Assembly (NCBI GenBank): GCA_019915015.1
Contig: JAHBBC010000023.1
Location: 1 to 64,000 of the forward strand
DNA: 64,000 bases
Source of the DNA: Auriscalpium vulgare
Lineage: Eukaryota > Basidiomycota > Agaricomycetes > Russulales > Auriscalpiaceae
Direction: 5' to 3'
The position numbers and the translations under genes were made by a program. Within the stretch, counting starts at the first letter, position 1; every line of letters starts with the position of its first letter. The notes beneath the pieces are model-generated. The model ran no database searches. It saw only the letters and a program-made list of their open reading frames with translations, and was not told where the DNA came from. Below, in pieces: positions 40,684 to 50,630 of the stretch.

Positions 40684-41697
40684 ATGTCGTCGACCTTTGC
40701 CCTTGAATCGCGCGCACTCGCCCTTGTCGGCTTACTCCTCGCGCCCCTTCCCCCCACCGTTCCCGTGGTCGGTCGGTCCGCTCCCGCGCTCCTTCTCGTG
40801 CCCCCCGGCCGCGTTCTGCCTCCCGTCGCGGCGCTGCGGCGCCTGTGGCGGCGCCCTTCTTCGCCAAGTTCCTTGCGGACTTACTGGCGGCCGCCGACTC
40901 TGCAGGTACGTTGCTGCGCCCCTCTTACCCTTCTCCTAACACTCACCTGTTTTTCCCTCCCTTCAGATTCCCCACGTCGGGCTCGCGACCTCCTCGCGTC
41001 CGTGCTGGCGTCGGTGGATGAGGACGCGCGGCGTTTCGAGGACCTCCCTCCTGCCGACAACTTCTCCGACCATGCCGACTCCATCGCGCTCGTCCGGGCG
41101 GAGCTGGCTGCTAGCGCGACGACGCTCAACCTGTGGCCCTACCGTCACGACCGGCTCCTCGTGCGCCTTGCCCAGCTCGAGCACCAGTTCGGCTCGCGCG
41201 TGTCCGCCGACGCTGTGGCTTCCGAGGCCTCCCGCTCTCCCTCCCTCCGTAGTTCGCCGGTCGCTGGGCCCAGTGGTCACCGGCGCTCTGACTCGCCCAC
41301 CCTCGCCACCATTCCGCCCAGCTCCGTCGCCGCCTCTACTCCCGCCGCCCCGATCGTTAGCGATGAGGAGGAGGATGAGCTGGCGCCTGCTCGCGCCCCC
41401 TCCGTAGAGTCGCGCGCGTCCCCGGCTCCCGTGCATCCCGTGCTGCGCACGTATGGTCGCCGGCGCGCTGCTCGCACGCCCGCCGTGTCGGATGGCGCGG
41501 AGAGCGCGGAGGACCTTCCCTCGGCCGGCGGTATCCCCCTTGCCGCGCCTGCCGATCCAGCGGGTGTCGACGACGAGACGGACGACGACGAAGAGGAGAG
41601 CGAGGAAGGCGTGGTCGGAGTCGAGGAGAGCAGCGAGGAGGACGGTTCCGACGTCGGCGACGCCGTCGAGACCGTTTATATGGACGTTGCTGAGTAG
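40684..41697 (+). CDS. Antisense gene 2 in E3, acidic hypothetical protein
   Basis: The C-terminal exon is clear: RRARDLLASVLASVDEDARR, then LVRLAQLEHQFGSRVSADA, a serine/proline-rich middle, and a long Glu/Asp-rich end (DDETDDDEEESEEG) stopping at 41697. A good intron (40906-40966, GTACGT, CTAAC branch, TTCAG) precedes it. It joins in frame to an upstream segment reading APFFAKFLADLLAAADS, but that frame has a TGA at about 40711 and no ATG. The ATG at 40684 is in another frame that only matches if the intron is kept. So the start is unresolved: a missing exon, a small frame lesion, or intron retention. No known family. Confidence 0.4.
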   Translation: MSSTFALESRALALVGLLLAPLPPTVPVVGRSAPALLLVPPGRVLPPVAALRRLWRRPSSPSSLRTYWRPPTLQVRCCAPLTLLLTLTCFSLPSDSPRRARDLLASVLASVDEDARRFEDLPPADNFSDHADSIALVRAELAASATTLNLWPYRHDRLLVRLAQLEHQFGSRVSADAVASEASRSPSLRSSPVAGPSGHRRSDSPTLATIPPSSVAASTPAAPIVSDEEEDELAPARAPSVESRASPAPVHPVLRTYGRRRAARTPAVSDGAESAEDLPSAGGIPLAAPADPAGVDDETDDDEEESEEGVVGVEESSEEDGSDVGDAVETVYMDVAE

Positions 41698-42035
41698 GGT
41701 GGCCACTCCTTGGCCTTTTCTTGTTTTCTCGTCGCTCGTACTGTACTATAGTCCCCGTGTTCTTCTCTACCTCTTCTTTGCTCACCTTACGCCTTGCTGC
41801 CTGTCTCTTCGTGTTTCCTGCTTCTTTTTAGTCCGTGTCTCGTCGCGCCTTGGAACCGAAAAATAAAATAAAATGTTCCCCCATCGCAAAGGGAGAAGAG
41901 AAATGGAATAAGACTATCGTGCCTTTTCGCCGGCCCCGTGCAATGTCCGCGATGTATCTCCTTAACGTAATTAGTAGCACCGTCGCATCCTCCCCCCGAC
42001 GGAAACTGCTGACCCCAGCAGTCTTATTGGGCCTG
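41698..42035. other. Tail-to-tail spacer in E3
   Basis: About 340 bp between the end of antisense gene 2 and the end of pol. Signals for 3' end formation of both strands should lie here. AAAATAAAATAAAATG at about 41860 is the only notable run. Confidence 0.45.
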
Positions 42036-45000
42036 TCATGCGACGCTGCCGTCTTCCGCGCTGTTGCTCGCGGTGTCCGACGCGTCGCTGTCTATGCTGC
42101 GTGATTCCTGTGCTTGGACGTCGGGGTCAAGCTGTCCGAGAAGCTCGTTTAGTCGTCGGGCGGGTATGTCGATGAACTCCGGTAGCGGAGGAAGCGTGAT
42201 GTGTGGTCGCGCGAAGTACGGAATGACGCGAAACTCCGCAGTGGGCCTGTCGAAGACCGCCCCGTGCATATCACACAGGACGTACGGTCCACCGCGTCGC
42301 CGCCCAATTACGATGAACGGACCGTCGTAGCGAGGCAGCATCTTGCGGTCGAGTGATTTCTCGAACTGCGTGAAACGTACCAGGACAAGGTCGCCTCGTT
42401 GGAAGCCGTAGTTCTTGATCGACGCTTCGTGGTCGCGCTCGAAAATCAGCGCATCATGCCGCCGCTTGTCAAACACTTTCGAGTGGAGCGTACGGAGCTG
42501 GGTGCGGCGCTTCTGAAGTGCGACAGCCCGTCGCGCGATTAAATCCGTCGTCGACAGTATTGAGTCGGGCGGTGGTAGGAGATACGTCGCCTCTACGATA
42601 TCGAGGGGCATCAATGCCTGCGTGCCAGTCGCCGCGAAGTAGGGGGAGCAGCCCATACGCCTGCGCGTTGTGATCCTGTCCGCCCAGAATACCGAGTGTG
42701 CGACCGTGGCCCACTTGCTCGCGTCACCGTCGGCGGCCTTGTACAGGGCCTGTCGGACGTCGAAATGCGATCGCTCTACGATTCCGTTGGATCGCGAGTT
42801 ATAGCCTGAGATGCGGATGTGCTGCACGCCGTAATCTTCCTCGAGGTGCTTCATCGCTGCTAGGTACGGCGTCCCGTTATCCGTTACGATTTCCCGGAGC
42901 GCTCCCCAGCGACAGAGTACGTCCTCGAATATCCATCGCGCGAGCGACTTGGCATTTTCCTGACGCAGCATGCGCCACTCTGGGAAATGCGAGACCGAGC
43001 ACCTGCCTTGTACGATGTATTTGAAACCTCGCGAAGCCGGCATGTGCATGGTATCAGCGTACATCTTGGCGAACAGCGGCGCCGGGGTCGCGACCGTTGG
43101 GGGAATGAGCACGTGCTTCACCTGTCGCACTTGACAAATGTGGCACGATCGGACAAACCACGCGACGTCGCGGTCCATGTAGGGCCACCAGAAGCGTTCG
43201 AGGAGAAACATCTTGGTCGGGTACGCGCCGCGATGGCCGACGTCGTCGTGGCACGCTTTTAAAGCCCCTATGCGGCGTTCCGGTGCTAAAACGAGCTGGT
43301 GGCGCCCCTGCGGCTCCTTGCGAAAGAGACTCGTGCCATCGAGGAAGAACTCAGTGCAGTACCTTAGGAACGTCGCATACTCTTGGTCGGCGAGGCCCTC
43401 CGGTCGTTGGAGCGTGTTGTGCCATTCCCGCACTCGAACGAGTCGCTCGTCGGCCTGCTGCGCCTTGATGTCGCGGTCAACGGCGTCGTACGACAACTCT
43501 GTCGGAGCTGCCTGGGTGACGAACGTTGCGATCGCGGCCCTTGGTTGGTCACACGGATCCCCCGACCGTGGCCTTGTACTGCGCGGTACGTATGCGTTCA
43601 CGAGGTGAATGAAGCCATACATTGCGTCGACCCAATCCTCTAACCCGTCGTGCTCATTCTCTGCCACGTCGCCCGGCTGGCGCCTTCGTCGCGACATCCC
43701 GTCAGGCCCATGAAACAGGCCGGGCACGTGAACTAGGACGAAATGGAACATTAAAATGGCAATAATCCACCGATTCATGCTGGCTGAGGGTTCAATATCG
43801 GGGTTGTCGAGCATGCCCTTAATGTAGCGTGCGTCGACTTCCACGACCATGTTCCGCACTCCGATGAGATATATCTTCAGCGCGCGGAGCGCCCGAAACA
43901 GGCCGTATAATTCTAACTTTGGTTGCGAAAAACGCGCCTCGCGATCGTTCAACGCGATGGACCCAAACCGTGCGTACCGACGCTTCTTGCGACTCTTCGG
44001 ATCGTCGGCGTCAGCCTGGCACAGCAAGAACCCGACCGCAATAGGAGACGTATCGACCGCGAGGATAACCGGTTCGCCCGACTGATAGTCGATCGGTTTC
44101 AGGGCTGGCGACTCCAGTAACGCGCTTTTGAGATCTTCCATAGCTGCTAATTGTTCCGCTCCGAATTCGAATGGCACATCTTTCCTCGTAAGGTGCGTGA
44201 GCGCATGCGCGCGATGTGCGAAATGGTGGATGAAGATCCTCAGCACCCCGACCGTCCCGAGGAACGCCCGCACATCGGACAGGTCTTGACATGGCCCCCA
44301 ATTCACAATCTTAGCCACCCGTTGTTCGTCGGGGATCCGCCCGTCCCTCGTGCAGCGGTGTCCGACCACGACAATTTCGGGCGCGCACAAAATAGTCTTC
44401 CAACCCGAAAACGTCCCGCCCGAATAACCCATGCGCTGTACGACGCGGTTGAGATTCTGAAAGTGTTCCCAGACAAATCGGCGGATGCCCTCGTTGTCAG
44501 CGATTGTCTCGTACTTCCCCTGGTCGTCCTTGTATTCGCTCGCGGGGCCCTTGACCGGTACGTCATCAATAAACGGTATCGTGACGTGGGGAATTTCCGG
44601 CCTCAGGATATGTGTGACGTCGTCGTGGAAGATAGGCACTGAATTCGTCCAGCCCATCGGTAGTGTTACCAACCGCAGCGCGCCGTAAGGGGTCTGGAAC
44701 GTAGTGAGGTCGCGCGACGCTGGGTCCAACGCTCGCTCGTCGTATCCGACGTACAGATCCAGCATCGCGCCGCAAGCCCGACCCGCGAATTGCTCGGCCA
44801 GTTGGTCGGTAAACGGGGGCACACCGGAATGAGCTATCGTGACGGCGTTTAACGGCTCCAGGCTGTGCACTATGCGCAGGCTCGTTCCATCCTTTTTGAC
44901 CACGCAGAACCACCGCGACCTATACGACGAATTGGATGGTTCGTAGACGTTCGCGGCCAACTTCCGACTGATTTGTTCCATGACTTGGTCGTAGATTCCC

Positions 45001-45695
45001 GGCGGGATCGGTATGTTGCGTTGTACCCATGGCGTGTGCGGTACGACGGGTATCGTGACCGGCGGAAAGAAATCTTCGCGGAAGTGGCCTCGCTCGCTGT
45101 CGTCCCACGCGAACGCACCGTTGTGCTCGCACATAAAATGGTGCATCAGCTTGCGTTCCTCCTTCCACAAGAAGTCCCCCTCGTGGACTACGTCGAATTG
45201 GTCGCGGCGCTCCTCGGTGTAACGCCCCGTCGGCCGGAAGTCGGGGGGCTTCGTCGGTAACTTGGGTAGTGTCGCTAGCGGGTCGCCTCGTATGTCGCGT
45301 ATGATTCTGAACTGCCCAGGCAAGTCGGCTAGTACTGGCTTCACTTTTAGGTGGGCTGGCTTATACTTTTTCTTGGTCGCTGCGAAAACTGCGCGTGCCC
45401 GCGCGCTGCTTGGCAGCGACTTACAGTCGCGAAATTCCTGTTCGCCTGCGAACGATGGCACCCCGGCTGGGGCGAGAAAGAAAACGGGCGCCGATGGAAC
45501 GTCTAAAGTCGCGTCGGGCGGCCGATCAAATATTGGAGGGGTAGATTCTGGGAGATCGCAAAATGATAAATAGGTTGCTCGTAACTCTTCCGGCGAACTA
45601 GAGGAGTCGAAGGGGACCACGGCTTCCACGGAAATAGGATCGGCGGCGTCGCCCGTGAACTCGAGGACGAGCGCCACCTCCGCCTGGTCGTCCAA
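42036..45695 (-). CDS. E3 pol: reverse transcriptase, RNase H, integrase
   Basis: The ORF of 1219 codons has no ATG at its head; the listed start is a TTG. The frame is open further upstream, overlapping the end of gag, in the -1 frame. The likely route is a -1 shift at the GATTTTCGG near 45712-45719, just before the gag stop at 45704. RT shows VQRNIPIPPGIYDQVMEQIS, SSYRSRWFCVVKKDG and the active site PFIDDVPVKGP (D377, D378). RNase H has ILAVDTSPIAVGFLL. Integrase has HDDVGHRGAYPTKMFLLERF with CHICQ, and the catalytic stretches YADTMHMP, IVTDNGTPYL and GIVERSHFDVR. It is closely similar in layout to the E2 pol. Confidence 0.88.
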   Translation of the reverse strand: MDDQAEVALVLEFTGDAADPISVEAVVPFDSSSSPEELRATYLSFCDLPESTPPIFDRPPDATLDVPSAPVFFLAPAGVPSFAGEQEFRDCKSLPSSARARAVFAATKKKYKPAHLKVKPVLADLPGQFRIIRDIRGDPLATLPKLPTKPPDFRPTGRYTEERRDQFDVVHEGDFLWKEERKLMHHFMCEHNGAFAWDDSERGHFREDFFPPVTIPVVPHTPWVQRNIPIPPGIYDQVMEQISRKLAANVYEPSNSSYRSRWFCVVKKDGTSLRIVHSLEPLNAVTIAHSGVPPFTDQLAEQFAGRACGAMLDLYVGYDERALDPASRDLTTFQTPYGALRLVTLPMGWTNSVPIFHDDVTHILRPEIPHVTIPFIDDVPVKGPASEYKDDQGKYETIADNEGIRRFVWEHFQNLNRVVQRMGYSGGTFSGWKTILCAPEIVVVGHRCTRDGRIPDEQRVAKIVNWGPCQDLSDVRAFLGTVGVLRIFIHHFAHRAHALTHLTRKDVPFEFGAEQLAAMEDLKSALLESPALKPIDYQSGEPVILAVDTSPIAVGFLLCQADADDPKSRKKRRYARFGSIALNDREARFSQPKLELYGLFRALRALKIYLIGVRNMVVEVDARYIKGMLDNPDIEPSASMNRWIIAILMFHFVLVHVPGLFHGPDGMSRRRRQPGDVAENEHDGLEDWVDAMYGFIHLVNAYVPRSTRPRSGDPCDQPRAAIATFVTQAAPTELSYDAVDRDIKAQQADERLVRVREWHNTLQRPEGLADQEYATFLRYCTEFFLDGTSLFRKEPQGRHQLVLAPERRIGALKACHDDVGHRGAYPTKMFLLERFWWPYMDRDVAWFVRSCHICQVRQVKHVLIPPTVATPAPLFAKMYADTMHMPASRGFKYIVQGRCSVSHFPEWRMLRQENAKSLARWIFEDVLCRWGALREIVTDNGTPYLAAMKHLEEDYGVQHIRISGYNSRSNGIVERSHFDVRQALYKAADGDASKWATVAHSVFWADRITTRRRMGCSPYFAATGTQALMPLDIVEATYLLPPPDSILSTTDLIARRAVALQKRRTQLRTLHSKVFDKRRHDALIFERDHEASIKNYGFQRGDLVLVRFTQFEKSLDRKMLPRYDGPFIVIGRRRGGPYVLCDMHGAVFDRPTAEFRVIPYFARPHITLPPLPEFIDIPARRLNELLGQLDPDVQAQESRSIDSDASDTASNSAEDGSVA

Positions 45696-45703
45696 CGACG
45701 CCT

Positions 45704-48700
45704 CTAGAGCCGAAAATCCCTGCGCTCGCCGGCGCTCTGAACGATGCGACGCGAGCCTCGCTCTACTGTCGGGACGGTCGCCGTCGCTTGAGTGTTGGGA
45801 TCGGTGATCGTGATGGTCTGTCGCTCATCGACAAAGTTGCGGACTATACTCCCAGTGAGGACGTCGAAGGGCCTCCCTAGCAGGATGTCGTAGGCCGGAG
45901 AACGTATGACGTGTATCTGCACGTAGAGCGTGATGTCGCCTAGCTTTAGCGCTACGTTGCGGGCTAGCCCGAGGGATTTGTCAATCGAGCCGTTGGCGGA
46001 AAGCATGTCCAGTGTGATCGCGGGATCATATGCCAGGCCGAGAAAATGACAAACGTCTTCGGACATGGAGATGACCTGCGACCCTGGATCCAGGATAGCC
46101 TCAATGTGCGCTTGGTTATCCACCAAGGGCAGGACCGCTCGCAATGCCGATGACTCTTTTGCGACCACCAGCGGGGCCGGTTTCTCAGCCGAGGCACTCA
46201 TCAACGTCAGCATCGGGTCGGAGAGCACCAGCGACCCGCGAGGCGGCACCGCTGGCTGGCTCTGTATGGCCTGCAAGAACGACGACGGCATGTGCGAGGT
46301 GTATCCCCGCGCTCGATCTCTCTCCTGCTCGCGCTCTTCCTCGTACAAGTCGCCGGGTAGGTCCGACCACTCCTTGGTAGGCCCTTCCCCTTCCGCTACG
46401 ACCGTGTGTAGGACCGCTACTGGGGAGTCCCCGCTGGACAGTACCGGGGCCGCTATGCGTCGCGGGGTGATAGCGTATCGCAACTGGGAACGTACTTCTG
46501 GCGCCAGCGACAGTAACTCGCTCTGTGTCAGAGTGACGGAAGTCTCCATCGCGCGGCCGTAGACTTCCTTCGCGACTTCCTCACTATGGATGGGCGTGTC
46601 CTTGGTATAGGCGGCGACTGGTTTCTTCCCTTTGTCTGGTCGGGACGCGTCCCCGACGGGTATGTAGGTTGCGTCGGGTACGGAGGCGAAAGGATGGATG
46701 GGTTCCGGCTCTATCTCCTCGGGGTCCTTCTCGACTGTCGGCTCGCCCTCGCTCTCTTCCCTCGCTGCTTCCGCCTCCTCTGGATCTTCGGGCACCGCGA
46801 ACGTAACCTTCGGCCGCTTTGCCGTGAATTTCGACGGAGATATGACCACCTCAGGGACTAGCCTCTTGGATCGCACTCTCTCCCCGGGCAGCGGACCGAT
46901 TGGTGGCGGTAACTCTCCGTTGCGAATCGCTGCCTCCCTTCGGGCCCGGCCGGCGTTCCTCTGCTCCTTCATGAGGGTTAACACCGCCATCTCTTGACGC
47001 AACTCCTCAAGTCGCTCGTCGTCCGTCAACGGCGGGATTAACTGGATGAGCCCGGCGACCGGCTGGTCGCGCGCAGGTCGGAGCGGGTAGTCGGTGACGG
47101 CGATGGGACCTGTCGATGCCAACATCATTGTTTCCGTCGCGTTGCCCGCGACTCTGGCCGCGACGTCGGCGCGCAGCCCGGACGGGTCCGTGCGATAATA
47201 TTCGTCTACCCTCGCTTGAATCGGGCCTAGCCCAAATGGCACTGGCCTGCCGCTCTTGAGTACCACCTGGTTCATCTCGTTGCGTACCACCCGCCCCGTC
47301 GCTATGTAGTCTTGCAGGACGAGGCATTCGCGGATGAAGTGCTCGGGACCGTTGCAGAACGAGCACCTGGCGCCATCCTGTCCCGGGGCCGGGCGAGGAC
47401 GATCGAAACGAGCGGCCGACGCCATCATCGGGCCCGGTGGCCCGCGCGTGTACGCCGACGGCTGCGGGCCTGCGTTACTCATCCCCATCGCATCGGCTCT
47501 CCCCGCGCTATACGCTTTCGCGATCTGCTCGGCCGCCTTCTCCATCAGAGCGGCAAACTGCTCGACCTTGATCGCAGGTTCTTCCGCCTTGACGGCCACG
47601 GGTTGGGACAAGTCGGCCAGACCCGCGGGGACGCTGAGCCCTGCCGATCGCGGGGTGCTCGACGTGCCGTGCAGCACGTACCGCGCCGCTTCCACTATTT
47701 GGTCCATCGGGTACGGGCCGTCGCGATCGTGGTCGGGATACTTCAGCTGCAGCCGCTGCTCTATTCTATCTTGCAGTCCCTTCTGGAATCCACGCAAGAA
47801 AGTGTAGTCGCGGTCGCGCTCGGAGATACGCTGCCGCCCTATAAGAAACTGGGAGATCGCGTAGAAACCGCGATAGTATTCCCCAACGTCGCCAATGGTC
47901 GTGACGCCTCGGCGGGCTGTCTCGGCGACGAGCTGATCGAGGTCGCCCATCGTGTATTTGCGCTCCTCGTCCGCTCCGGGGTATAGCGCTATGATCGCGG
48001 TCACGAACTCTTCGAACGTCGCATTGCCCGCGTACTGGGGTCGGCTTTGCCACTGGTCTGCTGTAAGGACGTCCAGGTATCGCGTGGCGTGCTCCTTCTT
48101 CTCCTGGTCCTGGCCGTCCTCGATACCCGCCCGCGTGAACAAGTGCCTCAACTCCGCGAAATAGCGTTGCAGCTCGCGCGGCTTAAGATTGTCGAACTTA
48201 GGGGCTTGGCGGTCGCCACGGGTAGGCATCGGAGTGGCCATGGTTGTGCGACGGGGTAAACGCGATAACGGAGTACTGGATTGCGATGTGGGAGAAACTG
48301 GTCGGGAAACCTGTGCGGCCGCTCCACGCCCGTCTCCTGATAAACCTCCGTGCGTTCCGACGTTTCCGCGGTCGGAAGCCAAGCGGTCGCTGTCGGAAGG
48401 CACCTGTGCCTCGTCTCGGTCCTCATCAATCAGCGCAGCCACTTCGGGCTCCGATTCCGACGGGGTAAGCTCCGGCGACGACCATTGTCGCATCGCTCCG
48501 CCAGTCAGCAACTCGATCGACGCCTCATTGACGTCCAGGAGCTCCTGATGGAGGGACCGTCTACCATCCCAACCGTGTTCCGACTCTTCCGATTGGACAG
48601 GGCCTGCCTCCGCGTTTTGATCGCCGGGAGCCTCGCCCGCAGCATCCCCGTCGTTCTCGGGTGCTGCGTCCGACACACCCGATGCCTCGCCGTCGTCGTT

Positions 48701-48886
48701 TTCGTTGTCGCCCTCGGCGCCTTCAGCGCTGGAAGTCGCGCGCTCTTCGTCCGACGCCCCACCTTCCGACGATGCGAGGTGTCCTGGCATGGACTCCGCC
48801 CGCTGACTGGTCGAGTACTCCGACGGGGCCGATCGGGGCGGTGCGCGTCGAGTGGGCTCTACGATAACCCTCGCCTTTGGTGCCAT
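45704..48886 (-). CDS. E3 gag-protease ORF (1060 aa)
   Basis: ATG 48886 is the first after the primer-binding site. The N-terminal ~200 residues are acidic and disordered. A Gag-like domain (PRELQRYFAELRHLFTRAG to about residue 410) follows. The zinc knuckle CSFCNGPEHFIREC has C508, C511, H516 and C521. A retropepsin-like domain near 905-1015 carries LPLVDNQAHIEAILDPGSQV and ILLGRPFDVLTGS. At the catalytic triad it has Asp933-Pro-Gly instead of the usual Asp-Thr/Ser-Gly. I recall DPG variants in other basidiomycete elements, so it may be active. The stop is a TAG at 45704-45706, nine bases from the listed pol start. Confidence 0.85.
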   Translation of the reverse strand: MAPKARVIVEPTRRAPPRSAPSEYSTSQRAESMPGHLASSEGGASDEERATSSAEGAEGDNENDDGEASGVSDAAPENDGDAAGEAPGDQNAEAGPVQSEESEHGWDGRRSLHQELLDVNEASIELLTGGAMRQWSSPELTPSESEPEVAALIDEDRDEAQVPSDSDRLASDRGNVGTHGGLSGDGRGAAAQVSRPVSPTSQSSTPLSRLPRRTTMATPMPTRGDRQAPKFDNLKPRELQRYFAELRHLFTRAGIEDGQDQEKKEHATRYLDVLTADQWQSRPQYAGNATFEEFVTAIIALYPGADEERKYTMGDLDQLVAETARRGVTTIGDVGEYYRGFYAISQFLIGRQRISERDRDYTFLRGFQKGLQDRIEQRLQLKYPDHDRDGPYPMDQIVEAARYVLHGTSSTPRSAGLSVPAGLADLSQPVAVKAEEPAIKVEQFAALMEKAAEQIAKAYSAGRADAMGMSNAGPQPSAYTRGPPGPMMASAARFDRPRPAPGQDGARCSFCNGPEHFIRECLVLQDYIATGRVVRNEMNQVVLKSGRPVPFGLGPIQARVDEYYRTDPSGLRADVAARVAGNATETMMLASTGPIAVTDYPLRPARDQPVAGLIQLIPPLTDDERLEELRQEMAVLTLMKEQRNAGRARREAAIRNGELPPPIGPLPGERVRSKRLVPEVVISPSKFTAKRPKVTFAVPEDPEEAEAAREESEGEPTVEKDPEEIEPEPIHPFASVPDATYIPVGDASRPDKGKKPVAAYTKDTPIHSEEVAKEVYGRAMETSVTLTQSELLSLAPEVRSQLRYAITPRRIAAPVLSSGDSPVAVLHTVVAEGEGPTKEWSDLPGDLYEEEREQERDRARGYTSHMPSSFLQAIQSQPAVPPRGSLVLSDPMLTLMSASAEKPAPLVVAKESSALRAVLPLVDNQAHIEAILDPGSQVISMSEDVCHFLGLAYDPAITLDMLSANGSIDKSLGLARNVALKLGDITLYVQIHVIRSPAYDILLGRPFDVLTGSIVRNFVDERQTITITDPNTQATATVPTVERGSRRIVQSAGERRDFRL

Positions 48887-48912
48887 CGGGTTGCTGAGCG
48901 GTTGACACTAGC

Positions 48913-48931
48913 CCCCTCGCGGTGGGCTCCA
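48913..48931 (-). other. E3 primer-binding site
   Basis: The minus strand reads TGGAGCCCACCGCGAGGGG four bases after the 5' LTR. It is identical in sequence and spacing to the E2 site, so the two families use the same tRNA primer (tRNA-Cys is my guess). Confidence 0.75.
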
Positions 48932-48935
48932 CAAA

Positions 48936-49790
48936 TGATGAGATGAACCCTGGGGGAGGCCCCGGGAACGTCGATAGAAATGGAGGGAGCGAGCAGCCAA
49001 CCGCTGGCCCAAGAGGTAGTGGGTCGGAGGAAGAAACCCAAGATCGCGACCGTGCCCCGAACAAACCACCCAGGACCCCGCGGGTCCTGCCCTCGTCCTG
49101 CGGCCCTCTCCCTCTCTCTCTCTCTCTCTCCGCTCCTGTCCGACCGTCGCACGTTGCGTCTCTTCCCACACTATTCGGTGCGACCCTCCCGTCTGTCGCC
49201 GCCGGTCCGTCCTAGTTGCGGAGTCGCCCTTGCCGTCCGACCGTCCGACCTGTGTCCCCGCGCTTGTACCGTCCGAGTCGCTATCCTGGAATATAAACGT
49301 CAGTCATAAAACCTACCACACTGTATCACTCCAGTCTGTGGTTGAGTCGGGGCAGCGTAGCCCGTGGTATCGCAAAGGTGGCGCGACCCGGATGTCGCTA
49401 CGGCTTCCTGGTTTAAGGCATCGTGTCGGGCTGGTCTGGCGGTGTCGCGTCGTGCGATGCTCTCTGTGAAGCAGGAATGAAAGGTGTAGTCTCGGGTGCA
49501 GACCCAAGGTCCAAAAAGTCTCTATACAAGAGTATGAATCGCATCTATATACCGCTGCTTCGTCAGCTCTCCCACGGCCCGTGCACTCGCGCCCCGCTAA
49601 GTCTCGCCCCCCTCCACGGTACGCTTCCCCTACGCCGTCTGTTATCGCAGCTGTGTCGCCCTGCCTCCTGAGTATCGCATCGTGGTCGTGTGGTTGCCTC
49701 GACGCCCTATGGGCGTCTCGGGGGGTGTGTATCGTTCTGTGGCGGTGCGATCGGCCCGTTTCGGTGCCTGTAGCGCGGCGGGTCCCATCA
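48936..49790 (-). repeat. E3 5' LTR (855 bp)
   Basis: Upstream LTR in element orientation, TG..CA ends. A TATATAGA on the minus strand at 49551-49544 is the candidate TATA box for the E3 genomic RNA. Confidence 0.92.
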
Positions 49791-49794
49791 CCGT
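49791..49794 (+). repeat. Target site duplication of E3, right copy (CCGT)
   Basis: Matches 38013-38016; E1 coding resumes right after it. Confidence 0.8.
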
Positions 49795-50593
49795 ACCCCG
49801 GCGAGCCGCCGCGCGGCTATATCGATCGGTTCCGCGCCGTCAACGTCTATGCGCCTCTTCCGACTGACTATCCTCACCTGTTGAATGGTCGTGCGTATTT
49901 TCGTACAGGAGCTGACATATCCGACTCTGACTTGAGTCGTCATCATGCAGCGCCGCCGCCGAACGCATACTACGGCATGCCGCCGCCGTGGTACGATGCG
50001 CCGTTGCCACACGCGCCAGGCCCCGCTATGGGTCCGCCTGGCGGCGTCCAAATGGACCCGGTATCGTGGGGGCGTCTCCTCGACTTCAAGGCCGGTATGG
50101 CTCGTATGGAGCGCGGCGGCGGAGGTCCGAACGGAGGTCCGTATCGCCGTGGCAACGGTGGTCGTCGCGACTACCGTCCTCCTAAAGGACCGCGCGGCGG
50201 GGCACTGGCCCAGCGGTTCGGCCGTCGCGACACGCAGCAGCAGCAGGGCGCTGGCGGGTCGTTCAGACGACGTGGAGGTCATGGAGGTATTTTTCACGCA
50301 CCTCGAGATGATTTCCCGGAGTTCCGACCCTTCTTGCAGGGAATCGTCGATCTGGGCGAGGCCGCGGCGGCCGCTTCGGCCCCTCAACGTATCAGCACGA
50401 AGCAGAAGGTGCAGGAGAGGCAGGGCCCTCTCACCAGCACGACGTCGTCGTTGAAGAAGAAAATTTCGAGCAGACAGCCGCCCAACCGTCGTACGAAGAC
50501 GCCGGTGACGTTGTCGTGCCCGATGCGTACTACTCTGATGACGAATACGTCGTCGAAGACTCGCACGGGCCCGACGGAGGCTTCAGCGGTTGA
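49795..50593 (+). pseudogene. E1 pol, 3' part: Gly/Arg-rich extension
   Basis: The E1 frame resumes with PGEPPRGYIDRFRAVNVYAP. It is followed by a proline- and glycine-rich stretch and an arginine/glycine-rich block (GGPYRRGNGGRRDYRPPKGP near 50130-50200). Near 50420 a one-base loss appears to have moved the frame. The alternative frame reads an acidic tail (DVVVEEENFEQTAAQ, PDAYYSDDEYVVEDSHG) with TGA at 50591, which looks more protein-like than the other frame running into the LTR. The RGG-like block suggests nucleic-acid binding. An extension of this kind after the chromodomain is not standard. Confidence 0.7.
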
Positions 50594-50630
50594 GTCGTCG
50601 CTCAGCGTACAAGGTACGCCTTTCCGAGCA

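Larger units (their letters stand above)
38017..49790 (-). mobile_element. Ty3/gypsy element E3 (11.8 kb) with extra antisense genes
   Basis: Direct repeats of 855 bp (38017-38871 and 48936-49790), TGATGAGATG at one end and GGTCCCATCA at the other, bound the element. Its genes lie on the minus strand: gag-protease 48886-45704 and pol 45695-42036. A primer-binding site at 48913-48931 and a polypurine tract at 38872-38884 sit where expected. Between pol and the 3' LTR lie about 3.2 kb with one clear and one probable gene on the opposite strand, not part of a standard gypsy element. Inserted in E1 in the same orientation as E2. Confidence 0.92.
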
